Shown: piece by piece, positions 49,818 through 57,435 of the stretch
Position numbering within the stretch: position 1 is the stretch's first letter
Layout of the letters: each line of letters starts with the position of its first letter
From: WRIS01 sp050945135
GTDB lineage: Bacteria > Actinomycetota > Coriobacteriia > Coriobacteriales > Eggerthellaceae
Assembly (NCBI GenBank): GCA_050945135.1
Contig: JBMNSJ010000001.1
Span: 1-64,000, forward strand
Length of the DNA stretch: 64,000 nucleotides
Reading direction: 5' to 3'
Made by a program: the position numbers and the translations under genes
The notes under the pieces: model-generated
What the model was told of the DNA's origin: nothing
What the model saw: only the letters and a program-made list of their open reading frames with translations
Database searches by the model: none

Positions 49818-50219
49818 ATGAATGATGTCGTAACTTTTTTGCAGGACAATCCTGTCCAGTATCTAGCCACGGTTGGAAGAGATGGTAAGGCTAAATGTCG
49901 TCCCTTCATGTTTTGTACTGAGGCCGACGGCAAGCTGTGGTTTTGCACAAATAGCCAAAAGGATGTCTTCAAGGACTTGCAAGAAAACCCCCATTTGGAA
50001 GTTTCAATCGCTAGCCCAGAATTTGCTTGGATTCGTATAAGCGGTAAAGCCCACTTTGAAAACAACATGGCGGTCAAGCAGGTTTGCATGGAGAACCCAA
50101 CGGTGAAAGCGCAATACGAAACAGCTGATAACCCCATCTTCGAAGTGTTCTATCTCGAACAAGCACATGCAGTGATTGCTGACTTTTCCGGCAACCCTCC
50201 CCGCGAATACTCGTTGTAA
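49818..50219 (+). CDS. Pyridoxamine 5'-phosphate oxidase-fold flavin protein
   Basis: A 133-residue split-barrel protein of the PNPOx-like family. YLATVGRDGKAKCRPFMF is the first barrel pair and is followed by KLWFCTNSQKDVFKDLQENPHLEVSI, the usual FMN- or F420-binding arrangement of small reductases in anaerobes (NimA-like). AAAGGAGG lies seven bases before ATG 49818. Control by the divergent HxlR gene suggests induction by an electrophile, quinone or nitro compound. The enzymatic substrate is unknown. Confidence 0.85.
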   Translation: MNDVVTFLQDNPVQYLATVGRDGKAKCRPFMFCTEADGKLWFCTNSQKDVFKDLQENPHLEVSIASPEFAWIRISGKAHFENNMAVKQVCMENPTVKAQYETADNPIFEVFYLEQAHAVIADFSGNPPREYSL

Positions 50220-50228
50220 GCACACCTG

Positions 50229-50259
50229 AAAAGGTCATCTTGTTTTGAGGTGACCTTTT
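50229..50259 (+). terminator. Terminator (possibly bidirectional) after the flavin protein
   Basis: AAAAGGTCA (50229-50237) and TGACCTTTT (50251-50259) form a perfect 9-pair stem with an A-run on one side and a T-run on the other. Confidence 0.75.
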
Positions 50260-50349
50260 AATTACCGAAGCGACAGAATCCTACCGGGAGAAAGAGACCT
50301 ATGGTAGTTTTGTTACACGCATTAAAAATATAGCGAAAGGACTTAATCC

Positions 50350-50793
50350 ATGTCCCAAACAAAGAATACCTACCTCGGCTTGATTTTTGCCCTCGTACTC
50401 TGTCTCGGAATGCTTGCCTTTGCAAGCGCTTGCACAAGCAGCTCAACAGGTGGCGTTCAAGAAACCAGCGATTCACGCGTAACGTATGAGGATAAAACTC
50501 TCACGGTAGCTCTTGAAGAAAATGGATCTACCGGCTATATCTGGTCAGTCACGAAAGAGGGCACTGCTCTCACCGAGCTCGATGATGAATATGTTTCAGA
50601 TGCTGATGAGGATGAGCAAATGGCTGGCGCAGGAGGCACTCATACCTATCGTTTTGAGGGCAGCTCTGAAGGAACTACCACTCTAAGCTTTGTGAACTCT
50701 CAGCCTTGGGAGCCAAAAGAAGACGATGAGAAACTCACCATTGAAGTGAAGACCAAAGCTGATGGCACGATTGAAACAGTGACCATACTTTAA
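50350..50793 (+). CDS. Chagasin-family (I42) cysteine protease inhibitor lipoprotein
   Basis: A 147-residue secreted protein. A signal peptide ends in lipobox ASAC (Cys28). The mature part keeps the three inhibitor loops of family I42: NGSTGYIW (NPTTGY loop), GAGGTHTYRF (GxGG loop) and SQPWEP (RPW loop, with Q for R). Chagasins block papain-like cysteine proteases; a surface-anchored copy could protect the cell from its own or host enzymes. GCGAAAGG precedes the ATG. It stands alone and is convergent with the DUF3343 gene. Confidence 0.85.
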   Translation: MSQTKNTYLGLIFALVLCLGMLAFASACTSSSTGGVQETSDSRVTYEDKTLTVALEENGSTGYIWSVTKEGTALTELDDEYVSDADEDEQMAGAGGTHTYRFEGSSEGTTTLSFVNSQPWEPKEDDEKLTIEVKTKADGTIETVTIL

Positions 50794-50807
50794 CTAAATC
50801 ATACTTC

Positions 50808-51095
50808 TCAACAGAAGCTGTCTCTTTGTGGCTTAATCTGGTTTTCCAGCTCGACGATTCTATCGATGGGAAACTCTGAGGCGGCCACAAAGTGTTTTAT
50901 CTGCTCGATTTCTGATGAGTCAATAAGCAGCGACATGCCGCAACAAGCTTTCGCAGCAGGAGGCACGGGAGATATCTTTGGTTTGAAACCCTCTTTTTTA
51001 AGCAAGCTATACAGCTCAAGTCCATCAGTATGAGTATGAAACAAAACATAGAAAGCAGTATTTCCCACAATCAGCACCTCAGCTCTTGAGCACAC
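50808..51095 (-). CDS. DUF3343 (putative Se/S carrier-like) protein
   Basis: A small protein of up to 95 residues with FYVLFHTHTDGLELYSLLKKEG and ISPVPPAAKACCGMSL, the diagnostic pattern of DUF3343; the CC pair is the presumed sulfur or selenium-binding site. Members are encoded with selenium-metabolism and TIGR01977-type desulfurase genes. The start is either GTG 51095 or GTG 51077; the second overlaps the activase stop by a few bases and is equally possible. It is the last gene of the operon that begins at 54299. The carrier role is a family annotation, not a tested fact. Confidence 0.83.
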   Translation of the reverse strand: MCSRAEVLIVGNTAFYVLFHTHTDGLELYSLLKKEGFKPKISPVPPAAKACCGMSLLIDSSEIEQIKHFVAASEFPIDRIVELENQIKPQRDSFC

Positions 51096-51850
51096 AAAGC
51101 CGCGCCAATCGCACCTGCGTAGCGCGCACGTGTCTCTGTTTGAACCGATTGCTTCATCTGCACCGACAAGCGTTCAACAAGATAGCCGTTATCGCACAAG
51201 CCTCCCGTAAGAAACACCTGCTCGTTTGACTTGCGCGAAGTCATAGCACACACCTTCGATACCACCGATTCAATAACAGCATAGGCAATGTTTTCGCGGG
51301 GTGTTCCTTGCCCGATAAGGCTGATTACCTCGGTCTCGGCAAACACTGTGCAAAGTGAAGAGATGGCTGTTGGGCTGCCCTTTTGAGCCAATTCTGATAG
51401 ATCTGCTTGGCTTACATTAAGCCGATTTGCCATAATCTCGAGAAACTTCCCCGTTCCTGCAGAGCATTTGTCATTCATAACAAAGGAGGACACTTTACCT
51501 TTTTCAAGCGTGATTATCTTTGTGTCTTGCCCACCAACATCTATCACAGTTCCATCTGACTCGAACAGATAGTGCGCCCCCTTTGCATGACAAGTTATCT
51601 CAGTGACAAGCTTATCAGCATAAGGAACAGCAACTCGACCGTATCCTGTAGCAACACACCGAGAGCTTTGCACGAGATACCCTTTTTCCTCGAGCATATC
51701 GTGCACCCGTTCTGCTGCCTCAATACTGCTGTAGCCCGTGGGGCACAAAAAGACCTCGTGAATCTCGCCATCTCTTACGACAGCAACTTTTGTCGCGCTA
51801 GAACCTAGGTCAATTCCGATGTCATAATCTGCTAGCTTTTCCTCAAACAT
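51071..51850 (-). CDS. BadF/HgdC-type acyl-CoA dehydratase activase (YjiL-like)
   Basis: A 259-residue ATPase of the ASKHA fold. DIGIDLGSSATKVAVV is the phosphate-binding loop, GGQDTKII the second loop and TGGLCDNG the adenosine loop. Cys in NDKCSAGTGKFLE and in SLCTVFAETE are those that hold the [4Fe-4S] cluster between two subunits. It injects electrons, at the cost of ATP, into a 2-hydroxyacyl-CoA-dehydratase-type partner, here the YjiM-like protein at 53025. Three bases separate it from the desulfurase upstream; it overlaps DUF3343 downstream. Confidence 0.92.
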   Translation of the reverse strand: MFEEKLADYDIGIDLGSSATKVAVVRDGEIHEVFLCPTGYSSIEAAERVHDMLEEKGYLVQSSRCVATGYGRVAVPYADKLVTEITCHAKGAHYLFESDGTVIDVGGQDTKIITLEKGKVSSFVMNDKCSAGTGKFLEIMANRLNVSQADLSELAQKGSPTAISSLCTVFAETEVISLIGQGTPRENIAYAVIESVVSKVCAMTSRKSNEQVFLTGGLCDNGYLVERLSVQMKQSVQTETRARYAGAIGAALCAQELRC

Positions 51851-51853
51851 ACA

Positions 51854-52996
51854 TCAAGCCTTTTCATGGGTAATTTTTTCTAGAACCGAAAGGGTAAAAT
51901 CGACTTCCTCTGCGGTATTAAACACTGAAAAGCTAAAGCGAAGAGCTCCTGTTTCTGCGGTGCCAAGAGCTTCATGCATGAGCGGCGCGCAATGAGCGCC
52001 TGCACGTGTGCAAATACCAAAATCGGCATCGAGGCGATCTGCAATCTGCGAAGCATCGAAACCGTCTAAGTTCAGAGTAACGATGCCGCAATTACCGCAA
52101 GCTTCAGCTCCTCCATAGATGGTGACACCCTTAAGTGAGCTTGCGCCCGTTCTGAAGCGCTCGGTAATTGATTCAAGGCTGCGCTGCAGGTTTTCGACGC
52201 CACGAGATTCCACATAGTCCAAACCTGCCGATAATCCTGCCAAGCCATGACTATTTATTGTGCCTGCCTCTAAACTCTCTGGCATAAGATGCGGATGATG
52301 TGCGTCAAAACTGTGTGTTCCTGAACCGCCCACCTTATATGGCGCAATCTCGATACCTTCTGCTACACAAAGACCACCCGTTCCTTGAGGGCCAAAAAGA
52401 CCCTTGTGCCCCGTAAAGACCACAATGCCAATGCCTAATTCTTGCATATCAAGAGGAAAATGCCCTGCCGTTTGAGCAGCATCAACCACAAGAAGCGTGT
52501 TGTGCGCAGCGCATAATTCACCCACGTGTCGCACATCATACACATCGCCGGTAAGGTTGGAGACATGAGTCAGCACAAGTAACTTTGCCCCTTGTGCTAA
52601 CTCATACTCAAGTGATTCATAATCCATGCGCCCTGCACTTGATACAGGAACGAGAGCAAGGCTTGCACCCTGCTCTCGCTTTCGATAGAGCGGACGCAAG
52701 ACTGAATTATGAGATGCTGCCGTGGTAAGTACGCGATCCCCGGGCTTGATCAATCCTTCAATAACAATGTTTAAAGCTTCGGTCGCATTGAGGGTAAAAG
52801 CAACCCGTCGCGGAGCAGAAGCATTGAAAAGCTTCGCTATTTTCTCTCGCGTTTCATACACCGACATGGCTGCAGCAAGAGAAGCCTGATGCATCCCTCG
52901 GCCAGCCCCTCCAAATGTTGCGAGTGCTTGCATAACCGCACGGCTCACCTCGGGAGGCTTGACTAAGGTAGTAGCTGCATTGTCAAAGTAAATCAT
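51854..52996 (-). CDS. Class V aminotransferase-fold cysteine desulfurase (TIGR01977/EF2568 type)
   Basis: A 380-residue PLP enzyme that removes S or Se from cysteine or selenocysteine. It starts MIYFDNAATT; FTGHKGLFGPQGTGG holds the PLP lysine, and TRAGAHCAPLMHEALGT the active-site Cys in the SufS-like R-x-G-x-H-C-A context. The EF2568 subgroup was linked by phylogenetic profiling to selenium-dependent molybdenum hydroxylases and SelD. ATG 52996 has AAAGGAA eight bases upstream; a longer frame reaching into the YjiM gene is not used. It lies inside the YjiM-activase operon. Confidence 0.9.
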   Translation of the reverse strand: MIYFDNAATTLVKPPEVSRAVMQALATFGGAGRGMHQASLAAAMSVYETREKIAKLFNASAPRRVAFTLNATEALNIVIEGLIKPGDRVLTTAASHNSVLRPLYRKREQGASLALVPVSSAGRMDYESLEYELAQGAKLLVLTHVSNLTGDVYDVRHVGELCAAHNTLLVVDAAQTAGHFPLDMQELGIGIVVFTGHKGLFGPQGTGGLCVAEGIEIAPYKVGGSGTHSFDAHHPHLMPESLEAGTINSHGLAGLSAGLDYVESRGVENLQRSLESITERFRTGASSLKGVTIYGGAEACGNCGIVTLNLDGFDASQIADRLDADFGICTRAGAHCAPLMHEALGTAETGALRFSFSVFNTAEEVDFTLSVLEKITHEKA

Positions 52997-53024
52997 AGTC
53001 TTGTTCCTTTCAGCTCCTAGAGAT

Positions 53025-54299
53025 TTAGTCGTTGAGCATCTCGATGAATGCACCGATTCTTGTTCTGAGCTGAGCCGCATCATTATCGGTGTAGTCAGTT
53101 TCAAGACTCAGCACAGGGATACCCACTTCGGCAAGTGCCTTCTCGACGCCCCTGCTTTCCATATCATAGAGATTACAAAACATGAGATGCGCATCAATCA
53201 CGCCATCAACATTGTATTCCTTTGCGAGACGTAAAATATCCTCAATACGCCCTTCGTTTGGTGTAAAGCACGCACAGTTATTGTGCATATAGCGCTCAGC
53301 CAAAGCCTCAACTTGCTCCTCGATGGTAGCACCATCTTCGCGGACCTGGTTTTCGAAATAGCGCGTTCCGGTGCAGCATTCCTCAACAACAACCGCAGCA
53401 CCGCTGGTTTCGATAATGTGGTGCATCTTCCAGTTTGGGATAGACATCGGAGTGCCCGTAATCATGATGCGCTTAGTACCTTTCGGGAACACACTTACGC
53501 CATCGGCAATACGCTGCTCAAGCTCATCTGCCAGCTTGTTAGCCATCTCGACACAACGCGCAGCATCATCATAGAACGCTATCTGCGTCATTAAAAGCGC
53601 ATCTTTTCCACTGATTGGAATAATTTCTGATTTCCTCGTTTCATGCACGCGCGCTAGCGCGGCCTTTTTGGCGTTAATAAGAACGATAGCATCGGCAAGA
53701 CCCTCTTTTGTCACCTTATTGCCAGAGAATTCCTCTACCCTATCCTTGAAATCAAGAATTTCTTGTTCCCATTTCTTATAGTCACATTCGCGTTTCATTT
53801 GCGGCATATCCATGATGTACATAGGCACGTCTTCTGCAAGAATCTCGTAAGCTTTTTTCTTGCCATCGCAGGTTGTTTCGCCAACATACATATCCGCAAT
53901 TCTGAAGAAGGGGCAAGTCTTATCGATGCGCGCACCAACTGAGGCTTTAATGAGAGAGCAGGTGTTTTTTGGCAAGACCTTTTCGCCTCCAGGTACCCAA
54001 AACTGCGAACCCGCACACAATCCTGTGGACACTCCCCCAGCGGCAATAATGATTTCGTCGGGAACAAAAATACAGAAGGTACCATAAACCTTCTTCCCCT
54101 GTTTTTGCAGTTCGATAAGTTCGGCAGGCCTGACCCCATGTATTTCAGATACGACAAAGTCGTAAAATGCCATATTCTCAGGACGATTTTCTTGAGAGAG
54201 ATAGATATCTCCGAATGATTGGGGAAGTGCTTGGCATAAAAGATCGTGGGTATCCAAATCCATCCCAAGTTCTTCCCACATATTTGCATAATCAGTCAT
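53025..54299 (-). CDS. 2-Hydroxyacyl-CoA dehydratase D-component family (YjiM/double-cubane-type)
   Basis: A 424-residue protein of the HgdB/YjiM family. Cysteines conserved as Fe-S ligands lie in GTFCIFVPDE, GLCAGSQFW, CSLIKASVG, DKTCPFF, TTCDGKKKAYE, EECCTGTRYF and MHNNCACF. The pattern, with a single-gene enzyme and a dedicated YjiL activase, fits the double-cubane-cluster proteins, which reduce small molecules with ATP-driven electrons, better than true dehydratases with two different subunits. ATG 54299 has AAAGGTGA six bases upstream. It heads the operon with desulfurase, activase and DUF3343. A palindrome lies upstream. The true substrate is unknown. Confidence 0.85.
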   Translation of the reverse strand: MTDYANMWEELGMDLDTHDLLCQALPQSFGDIYLSQENRPENMAFYDFVVSEIHGVRPAELIELQKQGKKVYGTFCIFVPDEIIIAAGGVSTGLCAGSQFWVPGGEKVLPKNTCSLIKASVGARIDKTCPFFRIADMYVGETTCDGKKKAYEILAEDVPMYIMDMPQMKRECDYKKWEQEILDFKDRVEEFSGNKVTKEGLADAIVLINAKKAALARVHETRKSEIIPISGKDALLMTQIAFYDDAARCVEMANKLADELEQRIADGVSVFPKGTKRIMITGTPMSIPNWKMHHIIETSGAAVVVEECCTGTRYFENQVREDGATIEEQVEALAERYMHNNCACFTPNEGRIEDILRLAKEYNVDGVIDAHLMFCNLYDMESRGVEKALAEVGIPVLSLETDYTDNDAAQLRTRIGAFIEMLND

Positions 54300-54350
54300 T
54301 AGATTCACCTTTTGTTTCCGTCTGTAGATTCTTACCGTAAAAGAATAAGA

Positions 54351-54371
54351 CCACTCGACCATGTCGAATGG
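54351..54371 (-). promoter_or_regulatory. Palindrome upstream of the YjiM operon
   Basis: CCACTCGAC and GTCGAATGG form a 9-pair inverted repeat around CAT, about 50 bases before the start and next to a possible TATTCT -10. It may be an operator. Confidence 0.4.
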
Positions 54372-54523
54372 TGGCGCAGAAACAAGCTGGTGAGCTCGCC
54401 GACTACCTTTTAGTCATATGTCAGAAACGCACTTGTCAGGCTTATGCAGAAAAGCACCGGGGGCAGAATCGGGTACTTTTGCCTTGACATTTCAGGCGAT
54501 AACATCGGTGTTGATGTTGGGCG

Positions 54524-55720
54524 CTAGTATACCTTTCCTAAAAGCTCTTTGCACAGAGAAGTCCATGAAACGTCTTCGATGCTAGCTGAGCGGAGAGGCT
54601 CTGATGCAATACGTACGAGCGCTTCAGCTAGTTCACGTTCGAATGCTGGCAGACACTCTTCAAGAGGTTCATCAGTATTTTTCATGAGCGGTGGGCTTAC
54701 ATATGTAATGCTCGCTTTTGGGATGCGTGATTCAATCCAATCTCGAATACCGGGAAGATCAGTGATGACCACCTTACAGCCGCAAGCAAGGGCTTCAATA
54801 ACCACCAAGGGCAGTCCCTCGAAAAACGACGGCAAGACAAACACGTCGTTTCTTCGATAAGCCTCTGCAACTTGCGCAGGCGTGTACTTGCCGCGAAACA
54901 ATACTGAGTATCGGCTCTGCTTCGCAAGAGCTTGAATGCTCTCGAGCTCCTCAATATGGCTGTGCCCTCCAATAAGTTCGAGCTCGAAATTATCACGCGT
55001 GTATGGAAGATACTCCAGTGCGCGGATGAGCGACTTCACGCCTTTCTTTTCCCAAATTTTGCCTACATAAAGAAGCCTTAGCTTTCCTGGCGCAGATGCA
55101 GGAAGGCGTCCTCTATCATGAAAGAGCTTTGAATCATAGCCGGTTCCAATAACCGACACTTTGCTTTTCTCCACGCCATAGGTTTCGACGATTTCAGCAG
55201 CTTGCTCATCGTGTAGGGCAAAACAAGCATCCAGATTCTGCACCATGTGCGCAATATAGTCTTTCTCCAAATCATGCTTTCGCATCTGACGAATATCGGT
55301 GCCATGACAAATTGCCACCAGCGGTATATCAACAACCACTTCACGAATGCTGGCACTCATGAGATAGAGGTGATGACAGATGATGAGGTCTGGCTCGAAC
55401 TCTTCTATTACTGCAGTTACTGCACCTTGAAAGGCCGCTTTGAGCTGGTCGACCATCTCAGGAGTCATATCACAGTAGCGCGTTGAGGTGTAGGGCATCT
55501 CATCTGACATGCCCAGCACCGGAAAAGGCAAGGCATCCGTTTCGTAATACACTGGCTCAAAGCGAACGTCTCTAGGGAAAGACGGATTGTCGCTAGGCGC
55601 TATGCCTGCAATAACCGCCTGAGTGTGTCCAAGTTCGTGAAATGCCTTTACCATCTCGGCAAGGTAGACGCCGCTTCCCGTGCTGTCAGGCTTCTGTGTT
55701 GTAATACTAAGAATTTTCAT
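54524..55720 (-). CDS. Family 4 glycosyltransferase
   Basis: A 398-residue GT-B transferase. The N-terminal half has GSGVYLAEMVKAFHELGH; the C-terminal donor domain has LLYVGKIWEKKGVKSLI, then FFEGLPLVVIEALACGC, the E-x7-E motif region of family 4. Acceptor and sugar are unknown; it is far from the main polysaccharide region. The gene has a well-formed promoter directly before its ATG and no Shine-Dalgarno sequence, so the transcript is probably leaderless. It stands alone and is divergent from selA. Confidence 0.88.
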   Translation of the reverse strand: MKILSITTQKPDSTGSGVYLAEMVKAFHELGHTQAVIAGIAPSDNPSFPRDVRFEPVYYETDALPFPVLGMSDEMPYTSTRYCDMTPEMVDQLKAAFQGAVTAVIEEFEPDLIICHHLYLMSASIREVVVDIPLVAICHGTDIRQMRKHDLEKDYIAHMVQNLDACFALHDEQAAEIVETYGVEKSKVSVIGTGYDSKLFHDRGRLPASAPGKLRLLYVGKIWEKKGVKSLIRALEYLPYTRDNFELELIGGHSHIEELESIQALAKQSRYSVLFRGKYTPAQVAEAYRRNDVFVLPSFFEGLPLVVIEALACGCKVVITDLPGIRDWIESRIPKASITYVSPPLMKNTDEPLEECLPAFERELAEALVRIASEPLRSASIEDVSWTSLCKELLGKVY

Positions 55721-55726
55721 TTGATG

Positions 55727-55755
55727 ATAGTACTCAGTGGGCTTTACTTTGTAAA
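55727..55755 (-). promoter_or_regulatory. Promoter of the family 4 transferase (leaderless)
   Basis: On the minus strand TTTACA (55750-55755) and TACTAT (55727-55732) are 17 bases apart; the -10 ends six bases before ATG 55720. Confidence 0.65.
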
Positions 55756-55865
55756 GAATCGGTCAAATACGAAGGTCTGACCGGTATTGTAATCACATAC
55801 GCGACTGAATCGACCGATGGCAGAGTACTTTGCGATTCTAAGTAATTGCTCGCCCGTCAGTATCC

Positions 55866-55871
55866 TATAAT
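55866..55871 (+). promoter_or_regulatory. Candidate -10 box (TATAAT) for selAB-tRNA-Sec
   Basis: A perfect TATAAT lies 71 bases before the selA ATG. TTGCTC upstream is too close (14 bases) to be a standard -35. Confidence 0.42.
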
Positions 55872-55942
55872 CGAGCCATCTTAGCTGCCACGGATTACCT
55901 TGCCTCCCACTCCGGCAGTAATGAACGCGAAAGGCCACCCCT

Positions 55943-57433
55943 ATGGACGTAATGTCTCGAAATGATGCGCTCCGTGCGATTCCTTCAGTTGAAGAAGTTC
56001 TTAAAGCACTCGACAATGATCCGCTCATCGAGCAACTACCTCGCTCAATCATTACCGATTGCGTCAGAAAAACGATTGAAGACACTCGCAAAAGCATCCT
56101 TGAGGGGAAGACGAACTCAAGTTCTTGTAAGCAGATTAGCGAAACAGCTCGTAATGCCGCTCGAAGCCTGATTCTCCCCTCCCTTAAGAAAGTAATCAAC
56201 GTTTCAGGCATTATCATTCATACAAATCTTGGACGATCAAACCTTGCCGATGAAGCTTTGGAAGCGGTGTGTTCGGTTGCCAAAAACTATTCAACGCTTG
56301 AATATGACCCTGATACACTCTCTCGCGGAAGCAGGCACTCGCACTGCGAACAGCTTATATGCGCCTTAACCGGTGCAGAATCAGCTATTGCAGTTAACAA
56401 CAACGCTGCGGCAGTTATGATGATTCTTTCTGAGTTTTCTGCCGGAAAAGAAGCTATTGTCTCACGAGGTGAGCTTATAGAAATTGGTGGTTCGTTTCGC
56501 ATTCCCGATATCATGCAGCTTTCTCAAGCGAAGATGGTTGAAGTAGGCACAACAAACAAGACACATCTTTCAGATTATGAGGCGGCAATTACCGACGATA
56601 CTGCGCTTCTTCTGAAGGTTCATCCGTCGAACTATCGCATTAAGGGTTTTACCGAAGCTGTTAAGGCTCAGTCATTGCGACGACTCGCCGACACCGAAAA
56701 CCAGCGCAGAAAAGCCGAGTATCCTGAACAGCGTCCTCAGAAGAACGACTCGATTCTCGTATATGAAGACTTAGGCTCTGGTGCCTTAATCCCGCTTGAA
56801 TGCTTTAATGAATACCCCGAGCCTACTGTCTCTGAGTCTCTTGAATCAGGCTGCGACCTGGTTTCTTTCTCTGGCGATAAGCTTCTCGGTGGCCCTCAAG
56901 CTGGCATCATCGTTGGTAAGAAGATCTTCATTGACCGGCTGAAGAAAAACTCTCTGGCTCGAGCCCTTCGTCTCGACAAAATGACTCTTGCCGCACTCGA
57001 AGCCACACTTCGCCTCTATTTTGATGGAGACAGAGTTCATAAGGCAATTCCCACACTCGCCATGCTTTCCCTTTCCAAAGAAGAGCTCTATCAGCGAAGC
57101 ATGTTACTGCATGACGCCCTCGAAAAGGCTCTTCCGGCTGATTGCGCCACACTTTCTGTCACAGAAGAGATAGCTCATGCGGGAGGGGGATCTCTTCCTA
57201 TGAACGAAATTCCCTCCTATGTTGTTCGCATCGAATTTCTTAAGGGCGAAGCTCAAAAATGCGAGGAACATCTCATCAGAAAAAGAAGCACCCCTATTAT
57301 TCCGCGCATCAAAAAGGAAGCCATTCTTTGTGATGTTCGTACTCTGATGTGCGAAGACGATATCTCGGAGATTGCTGATGCATTTCGTGAGTACTTCGTC
57401 ACGCTTATATCGACAGGCAACAAAGAAGGTTAG
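55943..57433 (+). CDS. selA: L-seryl-tRNA(Sec) selenium transferase
   Basis: A 496-residue PLP enzyme that converts seryl-tRNA(Sec) to selenocysteyl-tRNA(Sec) using selenophosphate. The N-terminal helical domain opens with IPSVEEVLKAL; the catalytic domain has VINVSGIIIHTNLGR, SGDKLLGGPQAGII with the PLP lysine, and VNNNAAAVMM. Length is slightly above the usual 460, with an insertion around residues 245-265 (QRRKAEYPEQRPQKND). AAAGG lies eight bases before ATG 55943. selB starts two bases after the stop, and the tRNA-Sec gene follows selB, so all three form one unit. Confidence 0.95.
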   Translation: MDVMSRNDALRAIPSVEEVLKALDNDPLIEQLPRSIITDCVRKTIEDTRKSILEGKTNSSSCKQISETARNAARSLILPSLKKVINVSGIIIHTNLGRSNLADEALEAVCSVAKNYSTLEYDPDTLSRGSRHSHCEQLICALTGAESAIAVNNNAAAVMMILSEFSAGKEAIVSRGELIEIGGSFRIPDIMQLSQAKMVEVGTTNKTHLSDYEAAITDDTALLLKVHPSNYRIKGFTEAVKAQSLRRLADTENQRRKAEYPEQRPQKNDSILVYEDLGSGALIPLECFNEYPEPTVSESLESGCDLVSFSGDKLLGGPQAGIIVGKKIFIDRLKKNSLARALRLDKMTLAALEATLRLYFDGDRVHKAIPTLAMLSLSKEELYQRSMLLHDALEKALPADCATLSVTEEIAHAGGGSLPMNEIPSYVVRIEFLKGEAQKCEEHLIRKRSTPIIPRIKKEAILCDVRTLMCEDDISEIADAFREYFVTLISTGNKEG

Positions 57434-57435
57434 CT

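Noticed and set aside
53795..54289. 164-codon frame overlapping the YjiM-like gene
   Set aside because: Out-of-frame shadow of a conserved coding sequence.
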